A stretch of DNA of 64,000 nt from Oceanococcus sp041624435 (GCA_041624435.1 JBFJVB010000004.1:6900-70899); one strand, 5' to 3'; shown: positions 23,967 to 33,180, counted from the stretch's first letter. A program made the numbers and translations. The notes: generated from the sequence alone by a model not told the origin.

Positions 23967-24767
23967 ATGAGCGCTCTGCCGCTGTATCAGATCGATGCCT
24001 TCAGTCGGCGTGTCTTCGGCGGCAACCCCGCGGCGCTCGTGCCTCTGGAAAGCTGGCTTCCCGACGCGACCCTGCAGGCCATTGCGGCCGAGAACAAGCT
24101 GTCGGAAACGGCCTATTTCGTCCCAGACAGCGGGTCCGGGTCGGATTTCGCACTGCGCTGGTTCACCCCGCGCGTCGAAGTCGAGTTATGCGGCCACGCC
24201 ACCCTGGCCACGGCCTGGTGGCTGTTCGAGCACGGCGGCTGGGAACGGCCGGAGCTGCGCTTTCGCACCCGTAGCGGGGTGCTGCGGGCAAAGCGCAGCG
24301 GACAGGGCGTCGAAATCGATTTGCCAGCGCGCGCCTCGCAGGACGATCCCAGTCATCTGGACCGCCTGAGCGCGGCCCTGGGCCAGGTTCCGCTGCTGGT
24401 GCGCCGCGGCGCCAATCTGCTGGCGGTATTCGCCGATGAGGCGACCGTGCAGAATCTCAAGCCCGATTTCTCCGCGCTGAGGCGCCTGCACCCCTACGGC
24501 GTCATCGTCACCGCCCCCGGCCAGCAGTGTGATCTCGTATCCCGCTACTTTGCCCCTTCCTATGGCATCGATGAGGATCCGGTGACCGGATCAGCCCACG
24601 CCGATCTGGCGCCGTACTGGGCACAACGCCTGGGCAAGTCCGAACTGCAGGCACGCCAGCTCTCCGAGCGCGGCGGCGAACTGGAAATTCGCCTGGACGC
24701 AGACCGCGTCCATCTGCGCGGCGATTGCGTGCTGTATCTGCGCGGGGAAATTTTCCTGAACGACTAG
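23967..24767 (+). CDS. PhzF-family isomerase
   Basis: A 266-residue protein from ATG 23967 with the diaminopimelate-epimerase fold of PhzF. YQIDAFSRRVFGGNPAAL opens the protein; the catalytic Glu is in NKLSETAYF; the first-half CGHATLATA and second-half DEDPVTGSAH are the two diagnostic loops. PhzF isomerises a phenazine precursor, but most genomic homologues are not in phenazine clusters, and no other phz gene is here, so the real substrate is unknown. About 200 bases upstream, back to fdxA, hold no convincing gene. Confidence 0.85.
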   Translation: MSALPLYQIDAFSRRVFGGNPAALVPLESWLPDATLQAIAAENKLSETAYFVPDSGSGSDFALRWFTPRVEVELCGHATLATAWWLFEHGGWERPELRFRTRSGVLRAKRSGQGVEIDLPARASQDDPSHLDRLSAALGQVPLLVRRGANLLAVFADEATVQNLKPDFSALRRLHPYGVIVTAPGQQCDLVSRYFAPSYGIDEDPVTGSAHADLAPYWAQRLGKSELQARQLSERGGELEIRLDADRVHLRGDCVLYLRGEIFLND

Positions 24768-24810
24768 GTCGATCGTCCAGCGCCCGACGGACCTGATCTG
24801 GATTGGCGGT

Positions 24811-25491
24811 ATGATGAAAGGCGATGACAACAAGCCTGCGCCGATGCCCCGCATAGAATTCTGGTTTGACTATATTTCGCACAACGCCTATCTGGCATGG
24901 TGCGCGCTGCGGCCCCTGGCGGCCCGGCATGGCCATACGGTAGACGCTCAGCCGGTCGTGTTCGCCGGTCTGCTGAATCATTACGGCACCAAGGGTCCGG
25001 CCGAACTGCCGGCCAAGCACCTGTGGATGATCAAGAACGTGCTGCGCAAGGCTCAGCTCGAAGGCATCACCATCAATGCCCCCGCCAGCCATCCGTTCAA
25101 CCCCTTGCTGAGCCTGCGGGCGACCCTGGCGATCGAGGACCCGAAGACACGCAGCGCCTTCATTGATGGCATGTTCAAAGCCGTCTGGGTGGACCGCAAG
25201 GACCCCAGTGCCGATCAGACGGTCGCCATGATTGCCGACCAGGCCGGAGAAGACGGCGAACGGCTCGTCGCGCTGGCGCACGCCCCCGACACCAAGGACG
25301 CCTTGCACCAGCAGACCCGCCTGGCCATTCGCAAAGGGATATTCGGCGTCCCCAGCATGCTCACCAACGCAGAACTGTTCTGGGGCTATGATGATTTGCA
25401 GTTCCTGGAGCTGCACCTGTCAGGCCAGGACCCCCTGTCCAGTGAGCAACTGGCGCCCTGGAAACGCATCCGCCCCTCGGCCAAACGCTAG
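24811..25491 (+). CDS. 2-hydroxychromene-2-carboxylate isomerase-like (DsbA-fold)
   Basis: A 226-residue thioredoxin-fold protein of the kappa-class GST/NahD family. The N-terminus IEFWFDYISHNAYLAW replaces the DsbA CxxC with a Ser-type motif (YISHNAYLA), as expected for the glutathione-dependent isomerase. The C-terminal GIFGVPSMLTNAELFWGYDDL carries the conserved cis-Pro. Either ATG 24811 or ATG 24844 could start it. The reaction in naphthalene degradation is isomerisation of 2-hydroxychromene-2-carboxylate; outside degradation clusters the role is unclear. No aromatic pathway genes are nearby. Confidence 0.8.
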   Translation: MMKGDDNKPAPMPRIEFWFDYISHNAYLAWCALRPLAARHGHTVDAQPVVFAGLLNHYGTKGPAELPAKHLWMIKNVLRKAQLEGITINAPASHPFNPLLSLRATLAIEDPKTRSAFIDGMFKAVWVDRKDPSADQTVAMIADQAGEDGERLVALAHAPDTKDALHQQTRLAIRKGIFGVPSMLTNAELFWGYDDLQFLELHLSGQDPLSSEQLAPWKRIRPSAKR

Positions 25492-25615
25492 TGCAACCCG
25501 GAACAAACCACCGCCGTGACCGGCCTGTGCCGCGGCACCGCACAGCGGCACGGTATCTCCTGGCTGAGCTCTTGCGTTAGACTTGCGGTGCTGAAAACAA
25601 TAGGGAAGTTACGCG

Positions 25616-26674
25616 GTGGTTGAACTGGAATTATCACGGCTGAAAACCATCTACCCGCTGAACCGGCTGGACAACTCGGACTTGACCAAGCTTCAGGCCC
25701 ATATCCGCCTGTTGACCTTGCATCAAGGCCGGGATCTGTTCGTGGTTGGCGAGGATCCGAGCGAACGCTATTATCTTCTGGATGGCGCTCTGCAACTGGT
25801 CGATGCCGACGAAAGCAGTTTCGAATCGGTGACCCCGGTCGATGGTGGCGAGTCGCTGCCCCTGCCCTTCATTGCCCCGAGCATGCAGCGTTGCTTTGCC
25901 CTGGAAGACAGTCAGATCCTGTGCATCAATCGCCTGCGGCTGGATGAAATTATGGCCGCCTCGCGCTCGCTTGAGAACCAGATGCGCACGATGCGGATCA
26001 AGCGGCCGGACAACAAGGACCAGACCTTCGAAGAGGTCTTCAATGCGGCCCCCGGGGTCTGCAACCTGTCGGCTGCCGCCCGCGACACTGCCTACCAGTG
26101 CACCACGCCAATGGCCCTGGAGGCTGGCGACATCCTGATCGAGCAAGGCGATCCCGCGGATTACTGGTACATGCTTGTGGAAGGCAAATGCGAAGTGTGG
26201 TTTCAGCGCGATGGCAACAGCGTCAAGATCAATGAATATGGACCGGGCGGCTCGATCGGTGATGATGCGCTGATCTCCAATCTGCCCCGCAACGCCTCAG
26301 TCCACATGACCGAACCGGGCACGGTCTTGCGCATGGACGGGGATGATTTTCGCCGCACGCTCAAGCCCTACCTGGTCCGTTCAATCGACTATGTGGAAGC
26401 CCGGCACAAGGTGCATAAGGGCGGCAACTGGATTGATGTCCGCATGCCGCGCGAAGTGCATGGCCGACGAATCAAGGGTGCGCTGAACATTCCTCACCCC
26501 ATCATCCGGGCCAAGCTGTTTTCAGGCTCCAGCGAAAAGACCTATGTGGTGGTCTGCGCGACCCTGCGCGACAGCCCGGTCATCGCCTATACCCTGAGAA
26601 AATACGGCTTTGATGCCTATTTTCTGGTCGGTGGCTTTGACGCACTTCCAGCCTCCGCGCTGATCGACGCCTGA
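25616..26674 (+). CDS. Double cNMP-binding domain protein with C-terminal rhodanese
   Basis: A 352-residue cytoplasmic protein from GTG 25616. It holds two cyclic-nucleotide-binding-like domains (about residues 15-115 and 145-255) and a rhodanese domain (about 262-350). The second cNMP domain has the phosphate-cassette-like stretch GPGGSIGDDALISNLPRNAS, while the first is degenerate. In the rhodanese the loop Cys is Cys314 (VVVCATLRDS). There is no HTH, so it is not a CRP-type regulator. It may sense cAMP or c-di-GMP and act on sulfur or phosphate transfer. The start of the pentapeptide channel gene lies 119 bases downstream. Confidence 0.78.
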   Translation: MVELELSRLKTIYPLNRLDNSDLTKLQAHIRLLTLHQGRDLFVVGEDPSERYYLLDGALQLVDADESSFESVTPVDGGESLPLPFIAPSMQRCFALEDSQILCINRLRLDEIMAASRSLENQMRTMRIKRPDNKDQTFEEVFNAAPGVCNLSAAARDTAYQCTTPMALEAGDILIEQGDPADYWYMLVEGKCEVWFQRDGNSVKINEYGPGGSIGDDALISNLPRNASVHMTEPGTVLRMDGDDFRRTLKPYLVRSIDYVEARHKVHKGGNWIDVRMPREVHGRRIKGALNIPHPIIRAKLFSGSSEKTYVVVCATLRDSPVIAYTLRKYGFDAYFLVGGFDALPASALIDA

Positions 26675-26793
26675 GGCCGCCGGCTTCGGCCCACCAGGGT
26701 CTGTATTGACGGAAATTTCAGCGCGCGGCCCTTAGGCTGTGTCCGGGTGCGCGATGGCACCCGTCTTCGTCCCGGGAAGAGGAATGCAGCCCC

Positions 26794-27714
26794 ATGAATG
26801 ATGCGCCCAGCGTGCCAGAGGATTCCGTTTGGCAGAGTCCGGCCGCGCCCGAAATCCCCGATCTTAAAACGGCGTTGGAAGCCCGCATCCGCACCGGCGA
26901 GCCAATTCACGATTTCAAACTGGCGCGTACCGACCTGCGCGATATCGACTTGATGAATCACGGCGGCCAGGAAGGCTACCAACTCAGGAATTCGGATTTA
27001 TACCGCGCCAATCTGGAGAACGCCCATTGCTTCATGCTGGACTTGTCCGGCAGCTCGCTGATGAAGGCGAACTTGCGCCATGCCAATCTGCATATGGCCA
27101 ATCTGGAAGGCTGCAACCTGCTCGGCACCATTTTCGAAAACGCCCGCATCGAGCACGTGCATTGGGGCGACCGGGTCATGCAGGAAATTCAGGCTGAGCA
27201 GGCCAGCGATCACTCGGATCGCCTGGACCTGTATCAGCAGGCCGAAGAGGTGTACCGCAATCTGCGCAAGACCGCCGAGGTGCAGGGCCTGTTTGAAACC
27301 GCAGGGCATTTTTTCAAGAAGGAAATGGTCATGCGGCGCAAGCAGATGCCCAAATATTCGCTGATGCGGATGATTTCGGGCGGGGTTGATCTGTTCTGTG
27401 GCTACGGCGAAGATCCCTTGCGTGTCGTCGTGTTCTCCTGGCTGGTCATCCTCACCTTCGCCCTGATCTATTCCCTGGGTGGGCTGTCATTCAGCGGCGA
27501 TTCGCTGGCGCTGGATCCGGAACTCGGCCTGGTCAGCAATCTGAAGATCTTCATGAGCAGCCTGTATTTCAGCATCGTCACCTTCACCACGCTGGGCTAT
27601 GGCGATCTGGCACCCGTCGGCTTCGCCCGCGCCTTCGCGGCCATCGAAGCCTTCGTCGGCAGTTTCACCCTGGCCTTGTTCGTCGTCGTGTTCGTTAAAA
27701 AAATGACTCGCTGA
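26794..27714 (+). CDS. Pentapeptide-repeat protein fused to two-TM potassium channel pore
   Basis: A 306-residue fusion. Residues about 50-125 contain pentapeptide repeats (A(D/N)LxxA type: YRANLENAHC, MKANLRHANLHMANLEGCNL). A helical linker follows (about 130-200). The C-terminal part is a two-helix ion channel: TM1 near 208-228, selectivity filter TTLGYGD at residues 265-271, and TM2 near 280-303. The filter is that of potassium channels. The pentapeptide helix probably tethers or gates the pore from the cytoplasm. A cNMP/rhodanese gene lies just upstream, so ligand control of the channel is possible but unproved. Confidence 0.85.
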   Translation: MNDAPSVPEDSVWQSPAAPEIPDLKTALEARIRTGEPIHDFKLARTDLRDIDLMNHGGQEGYQLRNSDLYRANLENAHCFMLDLSGSSLMKANLRHANLHMANLEGCNLLGTIFENARIEHVHWGDRVMQEIQAEQASDHSDRLDLYQQAEEVYRNLRKTAEVQGLFETAGHFFKKEMVMRRKQMPKYSLMRMISGGVDLFCGYGEDPLRVVVFSWLVILTFALIYSLGGLSFSGDSLALDPELGLVSNLKIFMSSLYFSIVTFTTLGYGDLAPVGFARAFAAIEAFVGSFTLALFVVVFVKKMTR

Positions 27715-28130
27715 TCCGCACCACGGCAGCGGCACGCAGGTCGCAAACCGCGGTCGGGCAGGATCACTTCTCGTTCCGTCCAGCCGCGAAAGCCCGCACC
27801 TGCCACCGTCCTGTTGCACCGAAAACCCGAATTTCCCTGGATTCAAGAGGTTCTGAACCGCCTTGCTGCTTCGAAACCCGAAGCGTAGGATTCAAAGCGA
27901 CACTCACAGAACAAGATCTCCGCGCGGGAGCAGGGAGTCCGCTGATGAACGCCACGTCCGTCCTGGTCAACAGGATTCTTTTCCCGGCGCACGCCGCATC
28001 CAGCCCGCGCCGGATCCTCGTCTGTTGAGTAGGCGAACGGCCTGATTCTTGGATTGTGGCGCTGCTCACTGGGCAAATAATCACTCACATCGTCGCCACC
28101 GCGGCGAACAACGCAAGAGGTTCACAAGCA
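27715..28130. other. Intergenic stretch before the repeat protein
   Basis: These 416 bases between the channel gene and the 23-residue-repeat protein hold no convincing gene on either strand: the short open frames lack SD sequences and family matches. No strong terminator hairpin is visible after the channel gene. The promoter of the repeat protein probably lies in the last 100 bases, where AT-richer sequence (CAAATAATC at 28074) occurs, but I cannot place a good -35/-10 pair. Confidence 0.4.
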
Positions 28131-29822
28131 ATGAGTCAAACGCCAGAAGTCAGAGGGGGGCGATGGGCCGCGGGAGCCATCATCAGCTGTGCCATTGTAT
28201 TCACGAGCGCGGTCGATGCGCGCATGTTTCGCGACAGCCACGGCAACGTCGGCTACTCCACCGCGGCAGAATGTGACGCCGCCATTGCCTCGGGAGAGGC
28301 CAAGTTCTACCAGCCCTTCACCCGGCAAGCCCCGCTGCTGCGCGACGGGGAGACGGAGGTGAACGCGATGCGTCTGGGCGACGTGCCCGGCTACCAGCGC
28401 GGCGCCTGTGATCCCGGGGTGGGCCATCAGTATGATCGGGACGGGGTCAGCACCGCACTGGTCGGCAAGTTCGTGCCGTTCAGCCCGGACCTGGAGGTCA
28501 ACGCCTACACCAATGCCACCGGCAAGATCATCCGCCTGACGATGAAGCGTTGTGACAATAATTTCGGCAGCGACATGCCTCGCCCCGCCGGCCAGCCACA
28601 AGCCGCCAGCGAGTGCCACGCGGATGTCCTGGTGCCGGCCAAGTTTGAAACCCGCACTGAAAAAGTTGAAGTCGTGCCGGCCACCGTCCGCTACGTACCG
28701 GTCCCGGCCACCTACAGAACGGTCGAGGAACGGGTGATGGTGCAGGCCGAGATGGTCAAGCAGATCCCGGTCCCGGCCACCTACAAGACGGTGACGGAAG
28801 AAGTCCTGATCAAGCCGGAAACCATTCGCAAGGAACCGGTTCCGCCCACCTACAAGACGGTGAGCGAACGCGTCGTGTTGCGCCCGGAAAGCACCCGAAT
28901 CAAGGTCACTCCGGCGACCTACAAAACGGTGACCGAAAAGGTTTTGCAGCGCGAAGCCAGCACCCGTCTGGTGTCCTATCCGGCCAAGTTTGAAACCGTA
29001 ACCGAAACCGTCGAAATCTCGGAAGAGCACAAGGTCTGGAAGCGTGGACGGGCCTGGATCGGCCAGGCCATTGACGTGCGCCCCCTACGCGGCTTCGAGG
29101 TCGGGCCTGACGGGCGAGCGCTGGGCGATAAGGTCGAAAAGGGCTGGGCGACCGCCGACAACAACAACCTGGACGATGACGTGATGTGCCTGGTGGTGGT
29201 GCCGGCCCAATACAAGACCATCCGACGCAAGGTGCTGATTGAACCGGCGGGAGTGCGCGAGGAACCGATCCCGGCGGTGTACAAGACGGTCACCCATGAG
29301 GTGGTCGACACCCCGGCCCGCTCCGAAGAAATCGTCGTGCCGGCAGCCTATGGCAGCATCGAACGCCGGGTTGTGGACACCCCGGCCAGCACCCGGGACG
29401 TGGTCATTCCGGCGGTTTATGAAACGGTGAAACGCACCGTGGTGGATAAGCCTGCATCCTACCGTGAAGAGGTGATTCCGGCGGTCTACGAGACGGTGCG
29501 TCGGCAGGTCATCGACACCCCGGCCACGGTGCGCGAAATCGCCGTTCCCGCCGAATACCGCACGCTGTCCCACCGGGTCAAGGTCAGCGATGGGCGCACC
29601 GAACGCCGCGCCATACTGTGTGACACCAATGCCACACCCGCCAAGATCATGGAAATTCAGCGCGCGCTGGCGCAGGCCGGATTCAACCCGGGGCCGATTG
29701 ACGGCATCATTCGTTCCCAGACGATGAGGGCGGTCAATCGTTACCAGCAAGCCAATGAGCTGCCGGTCGATGGCTATCTCAATCTGGAAACAGTCCGATC
29801 GCTCGGAGTGAGCCCGGACTGA
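28131..29822 (+). CDS. Secreted protein with twelve 23-residue repeats and peptidoglycan-binding domain
   Basis: A 563-residue exported protein from ATG 28131, with a signal peptide to about residue 30 (VFTSAVDA). Residues 31-165 form an N-terminal domain of unknown type with several Cys. Then come two blocks of six repeats, each unit exactly 23 residues, pattern (V/I)PAxYxTVxxxVxxxPxxxRx: starts at 168, 191, 214, 237, 260, 283 and at 357, 380, 403, 426, 449, 472. A 51-residue Trp-rich insert (about 306-356) separates the blocks. Residues about 506-560 are a PG_binding_1 domain (MEIQRALAQAGFNPGPIDGI). Probably a cell-wall-anchored extended stalk. Function unknown. Confidence 0.85.
   Translation: MSQTPEVRGGRWAAGAIISCAIVFTSAVDARMFRDSHGNVGYSTAAECDAAIASGEAKFYQPFTRQAPLLRDGETEVNAMRLGDVPGYQRGACDPGVGHQYDRDGVSTALVGKFVPFSPDLEVNAYTNATGKIIRLTMKRCDNNFGSDMPRPAGQPQAASECHADVLVPAKFETRTEKVEVVPATVRYVPVPATYRTVEERVMVQAEMVKQIPVPATYKTVTEEVLIKPETIRKEPVPPTYKTVSERVVLRPESTRIKVTPATYKTVTEKVLQREASTRLVSYPAKFETVTETVEISEEHKVWKRGRAWIGQAIDVRPLRGFEVGPDGRALGDKVEKGWATADNNNLDDDVMCLVVVPAQYKTIRRKVLIEPAGVREEPIPAVYKTVTHEVVDTPARSEEIVVPAAYGSIERRVVDTPASTRDVVIPAVYETVKRTVVDKPASYREEVIPAVYETVRRQVIDTPATVREIAVPAEYRTLSHRVKVSDGRTERRAILCDTNATPAKIMEIQRALAQAGFNPGPIDGIIRSQTMRAVNRYQQANELPVDGYLNLETVRSLGVSPD
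28632..29612 (+). repeat. Two arrays of 69-bp coding repeats (6 + 6 units)
   Basis: DNA counterpart of the repeat arrays: 28632-29045 and 29199-29612, each six units of 69 bases, with an interrupting segment between. Units share the CC(G/C)GCC-(x)-TAC-AAGACGGT core, but individual copies have diverged at many silent and coding positions, so they look old rather than freshly amplified. They are in frame with one another across the interruption only at protein level. Confidence 0.85.
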
Positions 29823-29851
29823 GGCGTCAACGGAATTTCTTTGGCAACCGA

Positions 29852-29878
29852 GAAGGGGCGACCAGGTGTCGCCCCTTC
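29852..29878 (+). terminator. GC-rich hairpin after the repeat-protein gene
   Basis: A perfect 11-bp inverted repeat, GAAGGGGCGAC and GTCGCCCCTTC around the loop CAGGT, begins 30 bases after the stop codon. It lacks a strong T-tract. The stem is long enough to act as a terminator or an mRNA 3' end stabiliser. The following 200 bases up to the bidirectional terminator hold nothing recognisable. Confidence 0.55.
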
Positions 29879-30079
29879 GCGTTCCGACTCGCCGGGCCAC
29901 ACGATCCGACTGCGGCCGAGAATGAGACTGCCGCTACCCCGGAGCCACTGCCCCGGGCGGTAGCACGTTATGGACGCCCGTTCCGTTTGCCGCGCCGCAC
30001 GCCCCTGAAGCACCCTGAGCCTGGTCATCCGGCGGCCTGAATCTGCCGCAAACCTGGCCTTGTACGCTTCTCCACAGAC

Positions 30080-30107
30080 AAAAAAGCCGGGCAATGCCCG
30101 GCTTTTT
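30080..30107. terminator. Bidirectional Rho-independent terminator
   Basis: A-tract, then GCCGGGC-AAT-GCCCGGC, then T-tract. It serves the TonB receptor on the minus strand (stop at 30124, 17 bases before) and can also end plus-strand transcripts arriving from the repeat protein. Confidence 0.9.
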
Positions 30108-30123
30108 CATGAATCACGCTGGC

Positions 30124-33100
30124 TCAGAAGCGGGTCACGAAACGCAGATAGCCAAAAATTCCTGGCGTATCGTAGGTGGTCACGTCAAAGCTGTTGGAAA
30201 AGCTGGTAAAGCCGACCGGCGGATTCTGATTGAACAGATTGTCGACACCGATGGTCACGTCGGTGCCGAAATCGGCCAGCGTATAGGTGAACTGCACGTC
30301 GTGATACCAGGTGCCATCCAGCTCGTTCTGCGAGGCCGTGATGTCATCCGGATTCGGGCTCGAGCACAGGCCCAGCGCGGTCAGCGAAAGATCGCCGTCG
30401 AATCCGTCATAGCAATCCTCGGTGGCGGAACCGATGTAGCGCAGGCTCCACGCCGCCTGCAGGTTCTCCCAGGACCAGGCCAGTTCGGCGTTGGACTTGA
30501 CCCGGGGGAAATTGACGTTGGCCGAACCCTCGTAGCGTCCGGCATAGGAGGTCTTGGTCGAACCCCCCTCAACGGCCGGATCGAACTGATCGTATTTGAT
30601 CAGATAACTGGTATCCCAGCTCAGCTTGAACTGACCGATACCCTCGAAAGGCAGCGTGTAATCCAGCGTGAGATCGATACCGGAGGTTTCCAGCTTGGCG
30701 AAGTTGGTGAACTGGTTCAGCACGTTTTCGATGCCGCCGCCGGCATTACGCTCGACCGCATCACAGAAGCTGCGCTGATCCGGGTTGGTACGATAGCAGG
30801 CATCCAGAATGTACTGGGCGCCAGGCACGGTGATGAAGTCATCAATCTTGATCGAGAACCAGTCGAAGTAGATATTGAAATCCGGCACCCGGCTCGGGCT
30901 GTAGACGAAACCGGCGGTGAAGGTGGTCGCCGTCTCCGGATTCAGCTCCGGGTTGCCGCCAAAGTCGCTGGGCAACTGCAGCAGGGTCTGGGTATAGCCA
31001 CTATCGATCCCATCGGCTTCACAGTTCGTGTCCGCGTTCGAGTCCGCCGCGCGCTCGTCGGCGTCACAGGGGTCGACCAGTCTCGGGAAACTCTGCGCCG
31101 CACCCAGGAACAGGTCGGTGATGGCCGGAGCGCGGAAGGCCTGCGAGGCGGTGCCCCGAACCAGCAAATCCGCAACCGGTTGCCAGCGGATGCCCGCCTT
31201 GCCGACGCTCTTGGAGCCGAAGGCATCGTAGTCGGAGTAACGCGTCGCCAGCGACAGCTCCAGCGCTTCGGCATAGGGCTGCGACCTCAGCAGGGGGATG
31301 GCCAGTTCGGCGAACACCTCACGCGCTTCGATGGCGCCCTGGGTGATGTCCTGCTGGTTGGTGCTTGAACGTCCGGCCTGGACGAACGGATCGGGCACGT
31401 TCAGATAGTCTTCCTTGCGCCACTCCAGGCCCAAGGCGAAACCCAGTGGACCCGCGGGCATCTCCAGCACTTCGGTGCTGAAGTTCAGGTAGACATTCTG
31501 CATCTCCTGTTCCTGGCTGCTGTGATCCACATAGATGATGTAATCAAGCTGCTCCTGGGTAATCGAACCGCTGCCATCCGGCCCCTGTCCGCCGAACATG
31601 TTCAGCGGCACGCAGTCGGGATCGGCGGCACAGTCGGCGGCCGGCCCCAGCGCCAGACGGGCGTGATCCAGATCGATCAGGCCGAAATTGACGGCCTTGT
31701 TCTTGCTCTGCCCCCAGGACGCCCCGAGTTCCCAGGACACATAGCGGCTCAGCGCATCGAACTCGCCGGTCAGACCGAAGCCCACCCGGGTGGTGTCGAC
31801 CGTCTGATTGAAATCACGCTCGCCCTGCTCGACCATGCGGCGGAGCACGGCGCCGAAACCGATCAGCTCGGAGTTGGGGTCGGCACGACCCATGTCCTGG
31901 TTGAAGGGATTGTATTCCTGGTCTTCGGCGATATACAGCGTGGAGTACGGCGGGAACAGCAGATCGCCGGTGAACAGTGGCATCTCGGCCAGCAACTGGC
32001 GGGAGACCCGGCGGTTGTAGAGCATTTCGCCGGTCAGATTCATGCCAAAAGGCAGCGGCTGATTGATCATCGCGAAGGCCGAGCTGCGCTCGTTGGGCGT
32101 GATCAGGTAGTTCACCGGCGCGTAATTGTAGGCATCTTCCGGCAACTGGCGGCGGAAATCGGCCTGTGAGGTGCCGCTGGCGCCATCGCGCAGGGTCAGC
32201 CAGCACAGTGGCAGCTGCCCCAGATTCGGGTCGTTGGCGATGGCATCGGGAATCAGCGACACGCCCAGGGTATCGCCGCTGGTGCCATTCGCCGCGCTAA
32301 AGCCCGCATCCAGACGATCGCACTCATTGAGCAGTACGCCGGGGTCCGTCGCTGCGGGGTTCGGCACCCAGACAAAGGTCCCCTGCGGGGTGCCCAGGCT
32401 GCCGCGGGTATTGCCGGTGCCAAACAGCGGCACCTTGGAGATGTCGCGATCGCCGGCCAGCACGTCCTCATCGTTGGCGTAGTTCAGGTCGACAAACACC
32501 GAGGTCTTGCCCAGGACCCGGCCCCAGGAAAGATTCAGATTCTCACGCAGACCATCGCCCTCGGACACGAAACTGCCCGTCTGGCCACGCAGCTCCAGAC
32601 CCTCGAAGTCCTTGCGGGTAATGATGTTGATCACTCCGGCAATGGCGTCGGAGCCATAGGTCGTCGAAGCCCCGTCCTTGAGAATGTCGACCCGTTCAAT
32701 GATCGAGACCGGGATCGTGGTGAGATCCACCGAAGATGTGGACAGGGAACGCAGACCGTTCACCCAGCGCCGGCCGTTGACCAGCACCAGTACACGCTGC
32801 GAACCCAGGTTACGCAGGTCGACCTCAACCGCTCCGGTACCACCATTATTGAACGCGGTGCCCAGCGCCGAGCCTGCAACCGGCAAATTCTGCAGCAGAT
32901 CGCCCAGTGAGGTCACCCCGCTGCGCTCGATCATGTCGCGGTCCACGGTCAGCACCGGATTTGCGGTTTCATAGTCGGTGCGCTTGATGCGCGAGCCGGT
33001 GACTTCGATTCTGCCCAGCGTGACCGCATCGCCGGGCTGGGCGGCTTCGAGCTGCTCCGCTTCAAGCTGGATGGTGTCCAAGCCCCCTGCGTCCTGGGCC

Positions 33101-33180
33101 AGAGCCGCCATGGGCGCCGCCAGAAAGCAGAGCAATATGTAACGCGGTAACGGCGCGTCGAACCGAAATTTCGTGAACAT
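30124..33180 (-). CDS. Large TonB-dependent outer-membrane receptor
   Basis: A 1018-residue receptor from ATG 33180, which has GGGGA nearby upstream. It has a signal peptide (about residues 1-29, ending AALAQ), a TonB-box region around GRIEVTGSRIKRTDYE, and a plug domain with VLVLVNGRRWVNGL and IIERVDILKDGASTTYGSDAIAGVINIITR. A very large barrel follows, ending FGYLRFVTRF with the C-terminal Phe. This type, with a SLGDLLQNLPVAG plug, is abundant in Xanthomonadales-like bacteria that take up sugars or peptides. No partner transporter, SusD-like or regulator gene is adjacent, so the substrate is unknown. Monocistronic with a strong terminator. Confidence 0.88.
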   Translation of the reverse strand: MFTKFRFDAPLPRYILLCFLAAPMAALAQDAGGLDTIQLEAEQLEAAQPGDAVTLGRIEVTGSRIKRTDYETANPVLTVDRDMIERSGVTSLGDLLQNLPVAGSALGTAFNNGGTGAVEVDLRNLGSQRVLVLVNGRRWVNGLRSLSTSSVDLTTIPVSIIERVDILKDGASTTYGSDAIAGVINIITRKDFEGLELRGQTGSFVSEGDGLRENLNLSWGRVLGKTSVFVDLNYANDEDVLAGDRDISKVPLFGTGNTRGSLGTPQGTFVWVPNPAATDPGVLLNECDRLDAGFSAANGTSGDTLGVSLIPDAIANDPNLGQLPLCWLTLRDGASGTSQADFRRQLPEDAYNYAPVNYLITPNERSSAFAMINQPLPFGMNLTGEMLYNRRVSRQLLAEMPLFTGDLLFPPYSTLYIAEDQEYNPFNQDMGRADPNSELIGFGAVLRRMVEQGERDFNQTVDTTRVGFGLTGEFDALSRYVSWELGASWGQSKNKAVNFGLIDLDHARLALGPAADCAADPDCVPLNMFGGQGPDGSGSITQEQLDYIIYVDHSSQEQEMQNVYLNFSTEVLEMPAGPLGFALGLEWRKEDYLNVPDPFVQAGRSSTNQQDITQGAIEAREVFAELAIPLLRSQPYAEALELSLATRYSDYDAFGSKSVGKAGIRWQPVADLLVRGTASQAFRAPAITDLFLGAAQSFPRLVDPCDADERAADSNADTNCEADGIDSGYTQTLLQLPSDFGGNPELNPETATTFTAGFVYSPSRVPDFNIYFDWFSIKIDDFITVPGAQYILDACYRTNPDQRSFCDAVERNAGGGIENVLNQFTNFAKLETSGIDLTLDYTLPFEGIGQFKLSWDTSYLIKYDQFDPAVEGGSTKTSYAGRYEGSANVNFPRVKSNAELAWSWENLQAAWSLRYIGSATEDCYDGFDGDLSLTALGLCSSPNPDDITASQNELDGTWYHDVQFTYTLADFGTDVTIGVDNLFNQNPPVGFTSFSNSFDVTTYDTPGIFGYLRFVTRF

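Noticed and set aside
28632..29612. Regular 69-base direct repeats, possible CRISPR or satellite
   Set aside because: The repeats are coding, diverged between copies, have no spacer structure and keep the reading frame; they encode the protein stalk.
30094..31368. Plus-strand open frame of 424 codons opposite the TonB receptor
   Set aside because: Starts in the terminator region and has no recognisable domain; the receptor on the other strand explains the region.
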